Both the position numbers and the translations under genes were made by a program. From NCBI GenBank assembly GCA_002454425.1, contig DKIV01000016.1, positions 21,464-49,459 of the forward strand: a stretch of DNA of 27,996 nt, given 5' to 3'. The notes beneath the pieces were generated by a model. That model searched no databases, was not told the origin of the DNA, and was given only the letters and a program-made list of their open reading frames with translations. Below, one piece after another: positions 15,425 to 24,200 of the stretch (position 1 is its first letter; each line of letters starts with the position of its first letter). The stretch comes from Sphingobacteriaceae bacterium UBA6709. Its GTDB lineage: Bacteria; Bacteroidota; Bacteroidia; Sphingobacteriales; Sphingobacteriaceae.

Positions 15425-16342
15425 ATGAATATTGAAGGGCAACCGATTAAGAGAAATCCATACGTTTCATTATTTACATTGATAGGATTAACGGTATTAT
15501 GCGGATTGATTTTCAGTATTCTGAGCATTTTTTTAGTGCTATTGATCCCAGGAACCAAGGCTAGCCTAAGTGCGGGAATAGAAAGTCTCAATGCAGATAG
15601 CCTGCGACTTATGCAATTCATCTCAGCTTTGGGGACATTTATTGTTCCCCCGGTTTGCCTGCAATTGATAGAAAAGAAAAAAGGAATATGCTATTTCGGC
15701 ACCATGCGAAATACTCGCTTTACACTTCTGGCAATTACGTTAGGCATATTGGTTTTCGCTAATCCATTTATTGATTGGTTAGATCAGCTTAATCACTTGA
15801 TTCACCTTCCCGAATCCTTCGCAGCATTAGAGCAATGGATGTATGCTAAAGAGCAGGAGCTTGCTCAGTTGACGAATACCTTTCTCATTACGAACTCTGT
15901 TGGCGACCTTATTGCAAATCTCGTTGTCATAGCCCTCGTCGCAGCTGTAGGTGAAGAGCTGATGTTTCGGGGCGCATTGATGAATATTTTCCAACGTGTA
16001 TTCAAAAATCCACATATAGCTATCCTGATAACAGCATTTATCTTCAGCGCCATACACCTTCAGTTTTTAGGCTTTCTTCCCCGTCTTTTTTTAGGTATAA
16101 CCTTAGGATACCTTTTTTACTGGAGTGATAATATTATTTATCCTATTGTAGCCCACTTTTGCAATAACTCTCTGGTGGTTATTGTTGCCTGGTGGCTTCA
16201 GCGGCAGGGGCGCAGTTTAGACGAATTAAGTTCCGTAACGCATTCCCCTCTTTACATAAGCCTTTTAAGTATTATTTTTACCATCCTTATTTTCGCGATT
16301 TTTAGAAAGATAGCGCTGCGGGATAATAAAAAAATACATTGA
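15425..16342 (+). CDS. CPBP-family intramembrane metalloprotease (CAAX/Abi type)
   Basis: This 305-residue membrane protein has about eight helices and the three motifs of the CPBP/ABI family: EELMFRG (177-183, the EExxxR signature), FSAIH with H211, and HFCNN with H244 and N248. The glutamates and histidines should bind the active-site metal, so it looks catalytically complete. Substrates of such proteins are mostly unknown; some bacterial members give self-immunity to peptides. The next gene starts one base after its stop codon, so it is the first gene of a packed operon reaching the TonB-domain gene. Confidence 0.9.
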   Translation: MNIEGQPIKRNPYVSLFTLIGLTVLCGLIFSILSIFLVLLIPGTKASLSAGIESLNADSLRLMQFISALGTFIVPPVCLQLIEKKKGICYFGTMRNTRFTLLAITLGILVFANPFIDWLDQLNHLIHLPESFAALEQWMYAKEQELAQLTNTFLITNSVGDLIANLVVIALVAAVGEELMFRGALMNIFQRVFKNPHIAILITAFIFSAIHLQFLGFLPRLFLGITLGYLFYWSDNIIYPIVAHFCNNSLVVIVAWWLQRQGRSLDELSSVTHSPLYISLLSIIFTILIFAIFRKIALRDNKKIH

Positions 16343-16343
16343 G

Positions 16344-16547
16344 ATGCAACGTGACTGGGTAAAAGTTTATACGTCAGACGATTTTTTTAAATCGGAAATT
16401 GTGAAGCAGGTGCTTCTGGAAAATGATATAAACGCTGTACTGATCGATAAAAGAGGATTTCCCTATCGCTTCGGCGAGGTAGAAGTATATATTCATGAGG
16501 ATAGCTTCCAGAAGGCTATCGAAATTATTATTAGTTCCGAATTATGA
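16344..16547 (+). CDS. DUF2007-domain small protein (putative signal-transducing)
   Basis: A 67-residue cytoplasmic protein that fills the whole DUF2007 domain: WVKVYTSDDFFKSEIVKQVLLENDINAVLID, a short loop, then GEVEVYIHEDSFQKAIEII. It has the beta-alpha-beta layout related to PII-like/ACT folds. Function is unknown. Its stop overlaps the cdsA start as ATGA and it begins one base after the CPBP gene, so it is translationally coupled on both sides. Confidence 0.85.
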   Translation: MQRDWVKVYTSDDFFKSEIVKQVLLENDINAVLIDKRGFPYRFGEVEVYIHEDSFQKAIEIIISSEL

Positions 16548-17350
16548 AAACCAGAGCCATCACAGGTTTTTTCTTTGTTATTGTAATGCTTGCATCCGTA
16601 TTAAGCGGTGCTGCTCCATTTCTGCTATTTTTCTTTTTGTTAAGCATATTCAGCTTGCTGGAATTTTATAAGATTGTGCAAACAGACGATGTTAAACCTA
16701 ATATTATAGGAGGCTTGTTGCTTACGGCCGCTTTATTCATTCCGGTAATCCTTCATTTTCTCGCCGACCGCCCATTCAGTGATATTCTTGTCGCTATTCC
16801 TTTTTCTTTCCTCATTTGTTTTGCCGAACTCTATAGAAAGGGTAAAAAACCTTTTCATTCAGTTGCGTATACGTTTTTTGGCTTAGTGATGGTCATCGTG
16901 CCCTTTATTTTCTATACGTCAATGGCATTTATGGGAGGTGACTATAACGCGCACATATCCATGTCGTTTCTCATCTTGCTATGGTCGAGTGACACCGGTG
17001 CCTATCTTGCAGGAAGAGCCCTGGGTAAGAATAAGCTCTTTGAACGCCATTCGCCTAAAAAAACCTGGGAAGGCTTATTCGGTGGACTTGTATTAAGTTT
17101 ACTTGCGGCGTTTATCATAGGACTTTATTTTAGAGAGTTGCCCTTATATTTATGGGCACTATGTTCAGTAATTATCGTTTTATGCGGTACTGCCGGCGAT
17201 CTGTTTGAATCCATGCTGAAGAGAAGTATGGATATTAAGGATTCTGGTTCAATATTACCGGGTCATGGTGGTTTACTGGATCGCTTCGATGGATTACTTA
17301 TGTCGGCCCCACTCGTGTATGTTGTGTTACATTATTTTTTTACCAGCTAA
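16544..17350 (+). CDS. cdsA: Phosphatidate cytidylyltransferase
   Basis: CdsA makes CDP-diacylglycerol from phosphatidate and CTP at the inner membrane, the branch point to phosphatidylethanolamine and phosphatidylglycerol. The 268-residue protein has several membrane helices, WSSDTGAYLAGRALGKNKL (147-165), SPKKTWEG (170-177), GDLFES (218-223) and the C-terminal signature with LPGHGGLLDRFDG (238-250), which holds the metal-binding aspartate. It overlaps the DUF2007 stop by four bases. Confidence 0.96.
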   Translation: MKTRAITGFFFVIVMLASVLSGAAPFLLFFFLLSIFSLLEFYKIVQTDDVKPNIIGGLLLTAALFIPVILHFLADRPFSDILVAIPFSFLICFAELYRKGKKPFHSVAYTFFGLVMVIVPFIFYTSMAFMGGDYNAHISMSFLILLWSSDTGAYLAGRALGKNKLFERHSPKKTWEGLFGGLVLSLLAAFIIGLYFRELPLYLWALCSVIIVLCGTAGDLFESMLKRSMDIKDSGSILPGHGGLLDRFDGLLMSAPLVYVVLHYFFTS

Positions 17351-17364
17351 ATAGGTTTTAATGT

Positions 17365-18372
17365 ATGGAAGAGACTAATAAACCAGAACATGAAGATGTG
17401 CCGGTTTACAAAGACCGCTCTCTTATTTATATGGGTATTGCTTTAGGAGTCATTATTCTTATTATGGGCTACCTTACTCTTTTTGTCGATGATCCGATGA
17501 AGATCTTCAATAACGAGCAGAAGATCGATAAATTGGTAGATGATGGCAATTCTTCAATTATGAAGAAAAGCGAGCAAATGGACGATGTGCAGATGAGAAA
17601 GTCGCTCACCAGATTTATCGAATCCTATTACTATGATCAGCGTAAAGGTTATTTTGATCCTCCAAGTTACTTTGCTCCAATCACAGAAACGTTCTACAAC
17701 TATCATAACCTTAACTATGAACGCCTTCGAGATATTTATTGGAAGAGGCTTTCCGATAAACATAAGTTCATCCATAAATGGATAGTTTCAACGCTTGAGT
17801 TCAGTCGTCAGGAGCAAAATGTGGTTGCTACCTATTGGGCAAAGGAAAGCTATTACAGCAGCACTCATGCTATTGAGTATAGCGCTGATATTCAATTTGA
17901 AATGACTATTAATGCCGATGGTAAGATCATTTCCCTGAGAGATATTGCCAAACGCAATGAGAATATCGTTCAGGTGCCGCGCGATTCAACGTCTTTACAA
18001 CAACCTGAGCAGCAAAATGCGTCAGCATCAAATGATGTTTCCGGAGAGAATAAGGTCTACGATATGGCTCTCGTGGAACAAAAGCCTGAATTTGCCAGCG
18101 GCCCGAGAGAGATGAATAAATATCTTGCCAATAATATTAAATACCCCGCTGCCGCGCGTCAGAACGAGGTATCGGGAAAGGTATATCTGAGTTTTATTGT
18201 AGAAAAGGACGGTGCTCTTAGTGATATAAAGGTTCGTCAGGGTATTGGTTCCGGTTGTGATGAGGAAGCGATGAGGGTGCTTAGAAATTCTCCGAAGTGG
18301 AAACCCGGACTTATAGGTGGCAATCCCGTACGCACGTTTTGTATCTTACCTATAAACTTTCAGATAGAGTAA
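17365..18372 (+). CDS. Membrane protein with C-terminal TonB domain
   Basis: The 335-residue protein has a short cytoplasmic start, one membrane helix (about 21-41), a central periplasmic domain (about 60-205) and a TonB C-terminal domain (about 245-335, with NIKYPAAARQNEVSGKVYLSF and the closing VRTFCILPINFQ). A Gln/Ser/Asn-rich link (about 210-230) joins them. The proline-rich arm of classic TonB is missing and the central domain, with many Tyr and Phe residues, is unrecognised. It may be an energy transducer partner of ExbBD or a structural envelope protein. The gene begins 14 bases after cdsA. Confidence 0.78.
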   Translation: MEETNKPEHEDVPVYKDRSLIYMGIALGVIILIMGYLTLFVDDPMKIFNNEQKIDKLVDDGNSSIMKKSEQMDDVQMRKSLTRFIESYYYDQRKGYFDPPSYFAPITETFYNYHNLNYERLRDIYWKRLSDKHKFIHKWIVSTLEFSRQEQNVVATYWAKESYYSSTHAIEYSADIQFEMTINADGKIISLRDIAKRNENIVQVPRDSTSLQQPEQQNASASNDVSGENKVYDMALVEQKPEFASGPREMNKYLANNIKYPAAARQNEVSGKVYLSFIVEKDGALSDIKVRQGIGSGCDEEAMRVLRNSPKWKPGLIGGNPVRTFCILPINFQIE

Positions 18373-18381
18373 TCTATAAGG

Positions 18382-18431
18382 AATATTAGATAATAGGCAA
18401 ACATAATTATAGCAGCCTGTTATCTAATATT
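18382..18431. terminator. Terminator between the TonB-domain gene and the lipoprotein gene
   Basis: A 17-base-pair stem with one G-U pair (18382-18398 with 18415-18431, arms ending in AATAGGC/GCCTGTT) closes a 16-base loop between two converging genes. TGTTTATCATTTATTT follows on the plus strand. It probably ends the CPBP-cdsA-TonB operon. Confidence 0.65.
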
Positions 18432-18437
18432 TGTTTA

Positions 18438-18938
18438 TCATTTATTTACTTCAGCGATAAGTACACCTTGATGATATGTCTTTATGCATTCAAGCTCTCC
18501 GCTGATTTTGTAAAAACGCCAGTCTCCAGAGTAATACCAATGTGATGCTGCTGTTTTTCCTTGCTGAGTGACATCTATCCGTGTCATACCTATGCTTCTC
18601 AGTTTCTTTCCGGGATAGTAAAATCGCATTTCGCTCTGATTGTTTCTATAAAATCGCTCCGTTTTATAAATCTCTCCGTTTAGGAGTGTTCTCCATTTTC
18701 CTTTCTCTTTACCATTTTTTCCGTACTTACTTATGTAGGTGTACTGTTGATCTCCGAAGGCATCTTTCTCTATCCACTTACCTACTCTGCTCCCGTCACG
18801 CATTCGGTTAGTACCACATGATGTAAGAAGGATAGTTAAAAGTGATAGCAAAAGAGTATAGCTTATTATACTTAATTGGAGGCTTCCGCCGGATCTATCA
18901 TTGATAGATTTTCCATGCATAAAAGGTAAGGTTTTCAT
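18438..18938 (-). CDS. Hypothetical lipoprotein with YwqK/MORN-like repeats
   Basis: The 166-residue protein has a signal sequence ending in the lipobox LLTSC (37-41), so C41 should be lipidated. The n-region before the hydrophobic core is unusually long (about 22 residues); an internal ATG (codon 7) would shorten it. The mature part has short GKW/GxxY-type repeats (RVGKWIEKD, KGKWRTLLNGEIYKTERF, GDWRFYKISGEL), as in MORN-like and YwqK-family proteins. The function is unknown. The ATG at 18936-18938 is preferred over one 12 codons upstream. It is transcribed alone. Confidence 0.7.
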   Translation of the reverse strand: MKTLPFMHGKSINDRSGGSLQLSIISYTLLLSLLTILLTSCGTNRMRDGSRVGKWIEKDAFGDQQYTYISKYGKNGKEKGKWRTLLNGEIYKTERFYRNNQSEMRFYYPGKKLRSIGMTRIDVTQQGKTAASHWYYSGDWRFYKISGELECIKTYHQGVLIAEVNK

Positions 18939-19020
18939 AATTAAGATTTCTTTGATTATACGTAGAGAACGCAAAATTGAGAATCTTTATTATCGGAAAA
19001 AAACGTGATAATGTCTTTTT

Positions 19021-19066
19021 TAGCCTACCAATTATTTGACTATAATTATCGATAATTGGTAGGCTA
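19021..19066. promoter_or_regulatory. Long inverted repeat overlapping the esterase-pectinase promoter
   Basis: TAGCCTACCAATTAT (19021-19035) is an exact reverse complement of 19052-19066, with 16 bases between. The genes on both sides diverge, so a terminator is not expected, and there is no T-run after either arm. The right arm contains the TTGG that would be the -33 element of the downstream promoter. A dimeric regulator bound here could block or direct transcription. That function is inferred. Confidence 0.5.
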
Positions 19067-19090
19067 TTAAGCTCAACATTCTTAAGTTTG
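19056..19090 (+). promoter_or_regulatory. Candidate promoter of the hydrolase-pectinesterase unit
   Basis: TTGG at 19056-19059 is followed after 23 bases by TAAGTTTG at 19083-19090, an exact match to the -7 consensus TAnnTTTG. Transcription would start near 19096, giving a leader of about 42 bases. The first element lies inside the inverted repeat. Confidence 0.5.
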
Positions 19091-19137
19091 GAACCAATGA
19101 AAGGAACGAGTATTGCTCATTAATTTTTTCGTAATCA

Positions 19138-20151
19138 ATGAAACTTATAAATATTAAATTTTTTCGGGATACCCTGGGATTAAGTATAGCGTTTGTCGCC
19201 ACGGCCATCTCTTTTCAGGATGCTAACGCGCAACAGCTCCCCATTCCGATGGATACCACGTATAACGTAAATCGTGTATATAATCAGATAAAGAAAAACT
19301 ATCCTTATGCCATTCCGGCGCAAGACAGAATGAGCGAGAAGATCAAGGCTTCACGAAACATCGTATACACTACCTTAGCAGATACGCCTTTTGGAAAGCG
19401 GGAACTCCATCTTGATATTTTTTCGCCGGTTAAAAAAGGTAAATATCCAGCCTTAATACTTGTTCATGGCGGTGGTTGGCGTTCTGGTGAACGTTCAATG
19501 CAAATTCCCCTGGCACAGCTGATAGCAGCAAAGGGGTTTATCTGTATTCCGGTTGAATATCAGCTGTCTCTGGAAGCTAAATACCCCGCGGCAGTACATA
19601 ATATCAAGTCGGCAATTCGTTGGGTAAGGGCCAATGCCAGCAAGTATGATATAGATCCCGATAAGATTGCCATTGGGGGCGCCTCAGCCGGTGGACAATT
19701 AGCCACGCTTGTTGGTTTGACCAGCAACGTCGAGAAGTTTGAAGGGAATATGGGAAACCCGGGGGAGTCAAGTGCGGTCAGCGCTATTGTCGATATAGAT
19801 GGCGTAGTAAGCTTCCTAGCTCCTTCGTCGCTCAATCTTCCCCGCAAACCGGATGCCGCCGATATATTTTGGTTTGGAGGCTCTTATCTTGAGAAACCTG
19901 AGGTTTGGAAGGATGCCTCCGGAGGATATTGGGCAAATCCAAAGTCGGCACCAATGTTATTCCTCAACAGTGGTTATTCCCGCTTTCATTCAGGTCAGGA
20001 TGAACTTATCGGGCAATATCAGGAATGGGGAATCTATCAGGAGGTGCACAAGTTTAATGTACAGATTCATCCTTTCTGGCTCTTTCATCCATGGATTGAC
20101 GAGTCAGCCGATTATATTGCGTCTTTTTTAAATAAAGTCTTAAATAAATAG
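19138..20151 (+). CDS. Secreted alpha/beta hydrolase (esterase)
   Basis: The 337-residue protein has a signal peptide with a likely cut after ANA at residue 31. The esterase fold shows the oxyanion motif HGGGW (110-114) and nucleophile S183 in GGASAGG, as in the BD-FAE/hormone-sensitive-lipase group. The rest of the triad is probably D288 and H317 (or H311) near the end. It is 12 bases from a pectinesterase gene and should act in the periplasm, so a carbohydrate esterase removing acetyl or methyl groups from pectin is plausible. The exact bond cut cannot be read from the sequence. Confidence 0.85.
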   Translation: MKLINIKFFRDTLGLSIAFVATAISFQDANAQQLPIPMDTTYNVNRVYNQIKKNYPYAIPAQDRMSEKIKASRNIVYTTLADTPFGKRELHLDIFSPVKKGKYPALILVHGGGWRSGERSMQIPLAQLIAAKGFICIPVEYQLSLEAKYPAAVHNIKSAIRWVRANASKYDIDPDKIAIGGASAGGQLATLVGLTSNVEKFEGNMGNPGESSAVSAIVDIDGVVSFLAPSSLNLPRKPDAADIFWFGGSYLEKPEVWKDASGGYWANPKSAPMLFLNSGYSRFHSGQDELIGQYQEWGIYQEVHKFNVQIHPFWLFHPWIDESADYIASFLNKVLNK

Positions 20152-20163
20152 AGAAGTGTGATT

Positions 20164-21168
20164 ATGAAAATGATTTTCAAACAACTGGCAGTCTTTCTGC
20201 TATTAGCATGCTCCATCAATAGTTTCGCTCAGAACACTACGGATATTGTCGTTGCTAAAGACGGTAGCGGACAGTTTACCAGTATCCAGGCAGCTGTGAA
20301 CTCCGTGCGCGATCTTGGCGAAAAACGCGTTACTATCTTTATTAAAAATGGTGTTTATGCCGAAAAACTTATCATTCCAAAATGGAAAACAAATATTAGT
20401 TTACGGGGAGAAAGTAAAGAAGGTACCGTCATTACAGGTGATGACTTCTCCGGAAAGCCTATTGCCAAAGGGTATGAACTTTACGGATTTGAGAAGTTCA
20501 GCACCTATACTTCCTATACGTTATTGATCCAGGGTAACGGTACCCATCTGGAAAACCTGACTGTCGCCAATACCGCAGGAAGAGTGGGTCAGGCTGTAGC
20601 CTTAGAGGTACAGGCAGACAGGGTGGAAATAAGATCCTGTAAAATCCTCGGAAATCAGGATACTTTGTATACCTCTGGTGCCGGCAATCGCCAATATTAT
20701 AAAGACTGCTATATTGAGGGAACTACAGATTTTATCTTCGGGGAAGCTACCTGTGTGTTTGATCATTGTGTTATAAAGAGTCTTTCAAATTCATACATCA
20801 CTGCCGCTGCACAACGCCAGGGGGCCCGCTTTGGTTACGTTTTCATGGACTGCGAACTTAGTGCGGCAGCGGGGGCAACGCAGGTATTTCTGGGGCGCCC
20901 ATGGCGTCCATACGCGCAAACAGTATTCATAAGAACAAATATGGGAAGCCATATACGTGCTGAAGGCTGGCATGCATGGCCCGGAGATAAGATGTTTCCC
21001 GATAAAGATAAAACTGCTTTCTATGCTGAATATCAGAATACCGGAGCGGGAGCATCTACCGCTGCCCGTGTAAAATGGTCAAGGGTGCTTAGCGCCAAAG
21101 AAGCCAAAAAATATACCATCGGGAATATCTTCAAAAGTGATAACTCATGGATTCCCGGGAGCAAATAA
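20164..21168 (+). CDS. Pectinesterase (pectin methylesterase, CE8 type)
   Basis: The 334-residue protein opens with a signal peptide (cut after SFA near residue 22; an LLAC string also allows a lipoprotein) and continues as a right-handed beta-helix. Pectinesterase signatures are GNQDTLY (163-169) with acid/base D166, DFIFGEA (189-195) with nucleophile D189, and LGRPWRPY (243-250) with R245. It removes methyl esters from homogalacturonan. The ATG at 20164 is chosen over a GTG two codons upstream. It is cotranscribed with the esterase before it. No SusC/SusD pair or polysaccharide lyase is in the window. Confidence 0.93.
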   Translation: MKMIFKQLAVFLLLACSINSFAQNTTDIVVAKDGSGQFTSIQAAVNSVRDLGEKRVTIFIKNGVYAEKLIIPKWKTNISLRGESKEGTVITGDDFSGKPIAKGYELYGFEKFSTYTSYTLLIQGNGTHLENLTVANTAGRVGQAVALEVQADRVEIRSCKILGNQDTLYTSGAGNRQYYKDCYIEGTTDFIFGEATCVFDHCVIKSLSNSYITAAAQRQGARFGYVFMDCELSAAAGATQVFLGRPWRPYAQTVFIRTNMGSHIRAEGWHAWPGDKMFPDKDKTAFYAEYQNTGAGASTAARVKWSRVLSAKEAKKYTIGNIFKSDNSWIPGSK

Positions 21169-21191
21169 GCCAGGGAACATAGTAGGATAAA

Positions 21192-21227
21192 AATCAATCT
21201 TCTTATGATAGCATAGGAAGATTGATT
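21192..21227. terminator. Bidirectional terminator between pectinesterase and mfd
   Basis: AATCAATCTTC (21192-21202) pairs perfectly with GAAGATTGATT (21217-21227) around a 14-base loop; both converging genes end near it. The T-run after the stem is short (CTTATT), and the minus-strand side has TTTTTATCC. Confidence 0.7.
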
Positions 21228-21240
21228 CTTATTGAGAATG

Positions 21241-24200
21241 TTAGTTTCCGTAATACATCTGTTCCATAACCTCTATCGCCTGCTGCACATTTCGAACGTC
21301 CTCGACCGCGATACGAAGTGTCTTCTTCACTTCTTTAAGATTACATCTCCGTGAATTTGCCTGTACAAAACGCAGGATACTGCCAAAACGCTCACCTTCA
21401 AAATAACTGCTTTGCTGATCTGACACGAAATATCCCTTAAGGGTATTCTTCTTGTAGGAAACCTTTTCAAAGCCAAGCTCTTTTCCCAGCCATTGCAAAC
21501 GTAACGTATTTAATAACTCACGTACTTGCTTGGGTACGGGACCAAAGCGGTCATCGAGTTTCTTCGCGAAGGCTTCTATCTGGTCTTCATCCTGAAGATT
21601 TGATATCTCCGTATATAGATTATATCGTTCCGTAATATTGGTGACGTAATTATCGGGAATCATCACCTCCAAATCCGTATCTATCTGTGTGAAAGATACT
21701 ACAGGACGCGGTTTCTCGTCTTTGAACAGGTCTTTAAACTCTTCATCTTTCAATTCCTGAATGGCCTCATCAAGAATTTTATGGTACATGTCAAAGCCTA
21801 TCTCCGCAATAAAACCGCTTTGTTCTGCTCCCAGAAGATTTCCTGAACCCCGGATATCCAGATCTCGCATGGCTACGTTGAAGCCACTACCCAGGTCTGA
21901 AAACTCTTCAATGGCACTTAGACGCTTACGCGCTTCAGGAGTCAGCGTTGATAACGGAGGACTTAACAGATAACAGAATGCCTTTTTATTTGAACGCCCT
22001 ACCCTGCCACGCATCTGATGCAGGTCGCTTAAACCGAACATATGTGCATGATTTATCAGAATGGTATTCGCGTTTGGAATATCCAGCCCCGCCTCAATGA
22101 TCGTTGTTGCTACCAGTACATCAAACTCTCCGTTGATAAAGCTGAGCATCACATCTTCAAGCTTTTCTCCATCGAGTTGACCGTGAGCAAGTCCCACATT
22201 GGCTTTGGGCACCAGCTTTTTTATCATTCCTCCCAATTGTGGCAGATCCTGTACTCTGTTATGTATAAAAAATACCTGCCCCCCGCGATTGACTTCAAAT
22301 TCTACTGCTTCCTTAATTAAGGCTTCGTTAAAAACATGAAGCTCTGTCGATACAGGTTGTCTGTTAGGTGGGGGCGTTGATATGATGGAAAGATCTCGCG
22401 CTCCCATTAAGGAAAAGTGTAAGGTGCGCGGAATGGGGGTAGCGGTAAGGGTGAGCGTATCCACATTTGCCCTAAGCTGCTTCAGTTTCTCCTTAACGCC
22501 AACACCAAACTTTTGCTCCTCGTCAATAATAAGTAATCCCAGATCTTTAAATTTCACGTCCTTGCTTACCAAACGGTGAGTGCCGATGATGATGTCAACT
22601 TTTCCCTCCGCCAAGTTCTTAAGCGACTCTTTTATCTGTTTGCTCGACTTGAATCTGTTTATGTAATCTATATTACACGGAAAATCTTTTAGGCGGGAAG
22701 TAAAGGTTTTAAAATGCTGAAGCGCCAGAATAGTCGTCGGCACAAGCACTGCCACCTGCTTACTATCGGCTACAGCTTTGAAGGCCGCCCGTACCGCGAT
22801 CTCCGTCTTACCAAAGCCTACGTCTCCGCAAACCAGCCTGTCCATAGGATGAGGCGATTCCATATCTTTCTTTACATCGCCGGTAGCTTTTTCCTGATCG
22901 GGGGTATCTTCATAAATAAAGGATGCCTCCAGTTCATTTTGCAGATAGGTATCGGGCGGGAAAGCTGTACCGTTCTGAGATTTCCTGACGGCATATAACT
23001 TTATCAGATCTCGGGCAATGTCCTTAACTTTTTTTTTAGTGGTCTTTTTAAGCTTCTCCCATGAATCAGTTCCCAGCTTATTCATGCGCGGAGCTACACC
23101 CTCTTTTCCTGAATATTTCGAAATACGGTTAAGCGAGTTGATGTTTACGTAGAGCAAATCATTGTCAGCGTATATCAGCCTGATCATCTCCTGCATTTTC
23201 CCGTTCACCTCTACTTTTTCCAGACCTGCATATTTGCCTATACCGTGATCTATATGCGTTATAAAATCTCCGGATTTGAGCTCCCTAAGTTCCTTGAGCG
23301 TAATTGCCTGCGATTTAACGTAGCCTTTTTTAAGCTTATACTTATAATAGCGGTCAAATATCTGATGATCTGTATAACAGGCAATCTTTTGCTGATAGTC
23401 AACGAACCCTTCACGTAACGAAATATTTATCGGGTTGAAGCGAGCATTCTTGTCTATATCCGCGAAAATCGCGTATAAACGCTCCACCTGTTTGGCAGAA
23501 TCGGTAACGATATAATTTGTAAGGCCCGCTTTTTCGTTCTCAGATAGATTATGTATAAGTAAGTTGAAGTCTTTATTAAAGGATGGTTGCGGCTTTGTGT
23601 CGAAGGTGATCGTCGCCTTAGCGTTGTAGAAGAATTGCTTCCCAAATTCTATTATCGTAAAATCCGAGAGTTGATCCGCAAACAATTTCTCATCGGTAAA
23701 ATTATATCGCGGATCTATCCATTCAGGATTTTTGGACTTATCTGCTTCCGGCAAACCTCTCCATAACTGCGTAGCCTTCTTGTAGCCATCTTGAAGAATA
23801 TCAAGTGTAAACTGCACGTCTTTAATCCAGACAAGGGTGTCTGATCCCAAATACTCAAGAAGCGTAATGTTATGCTCCGTCAAATATTTGGACTGTACGT
23901 TCGGAACGATGATGATGTTCTTAAGACTTTCTTGCGACAGCTGATCTTCAACCTCAAAAGTTCTGATGCTTTCGATAAAATCGCCGAAGAACTCGATACG
24001 ATAGGGAAGCTCATTCGAGAATGAGAATATGTCAACAATGCCCCCTCGGATAGAGAATTGTCCGGGTTCATACACAAAGTCTACACGATCAAACTCGTAT
24101 TCTATTAAAAATTCATTTATAAACTCGATGCTGAGCTTATTACCCTGAGCAATCTCCAGCATGTTTTTTTCCAGTGCGTCCCGGTTAATTACCCGCTCGG

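Noticed and set aside
19021..19066. Inverted repeat as an intrinsic terminator
   Set aside because: The neighbouring genes diverge, so no transcript should end here, and neither arm is followed by a T-run.
22042..22998. Several 65-94 codon plus-strand frames
   Set aside because: All antisense to mfd, with Cys/Arg/Ser-rich translations of the kind given by a reversed coding strand.
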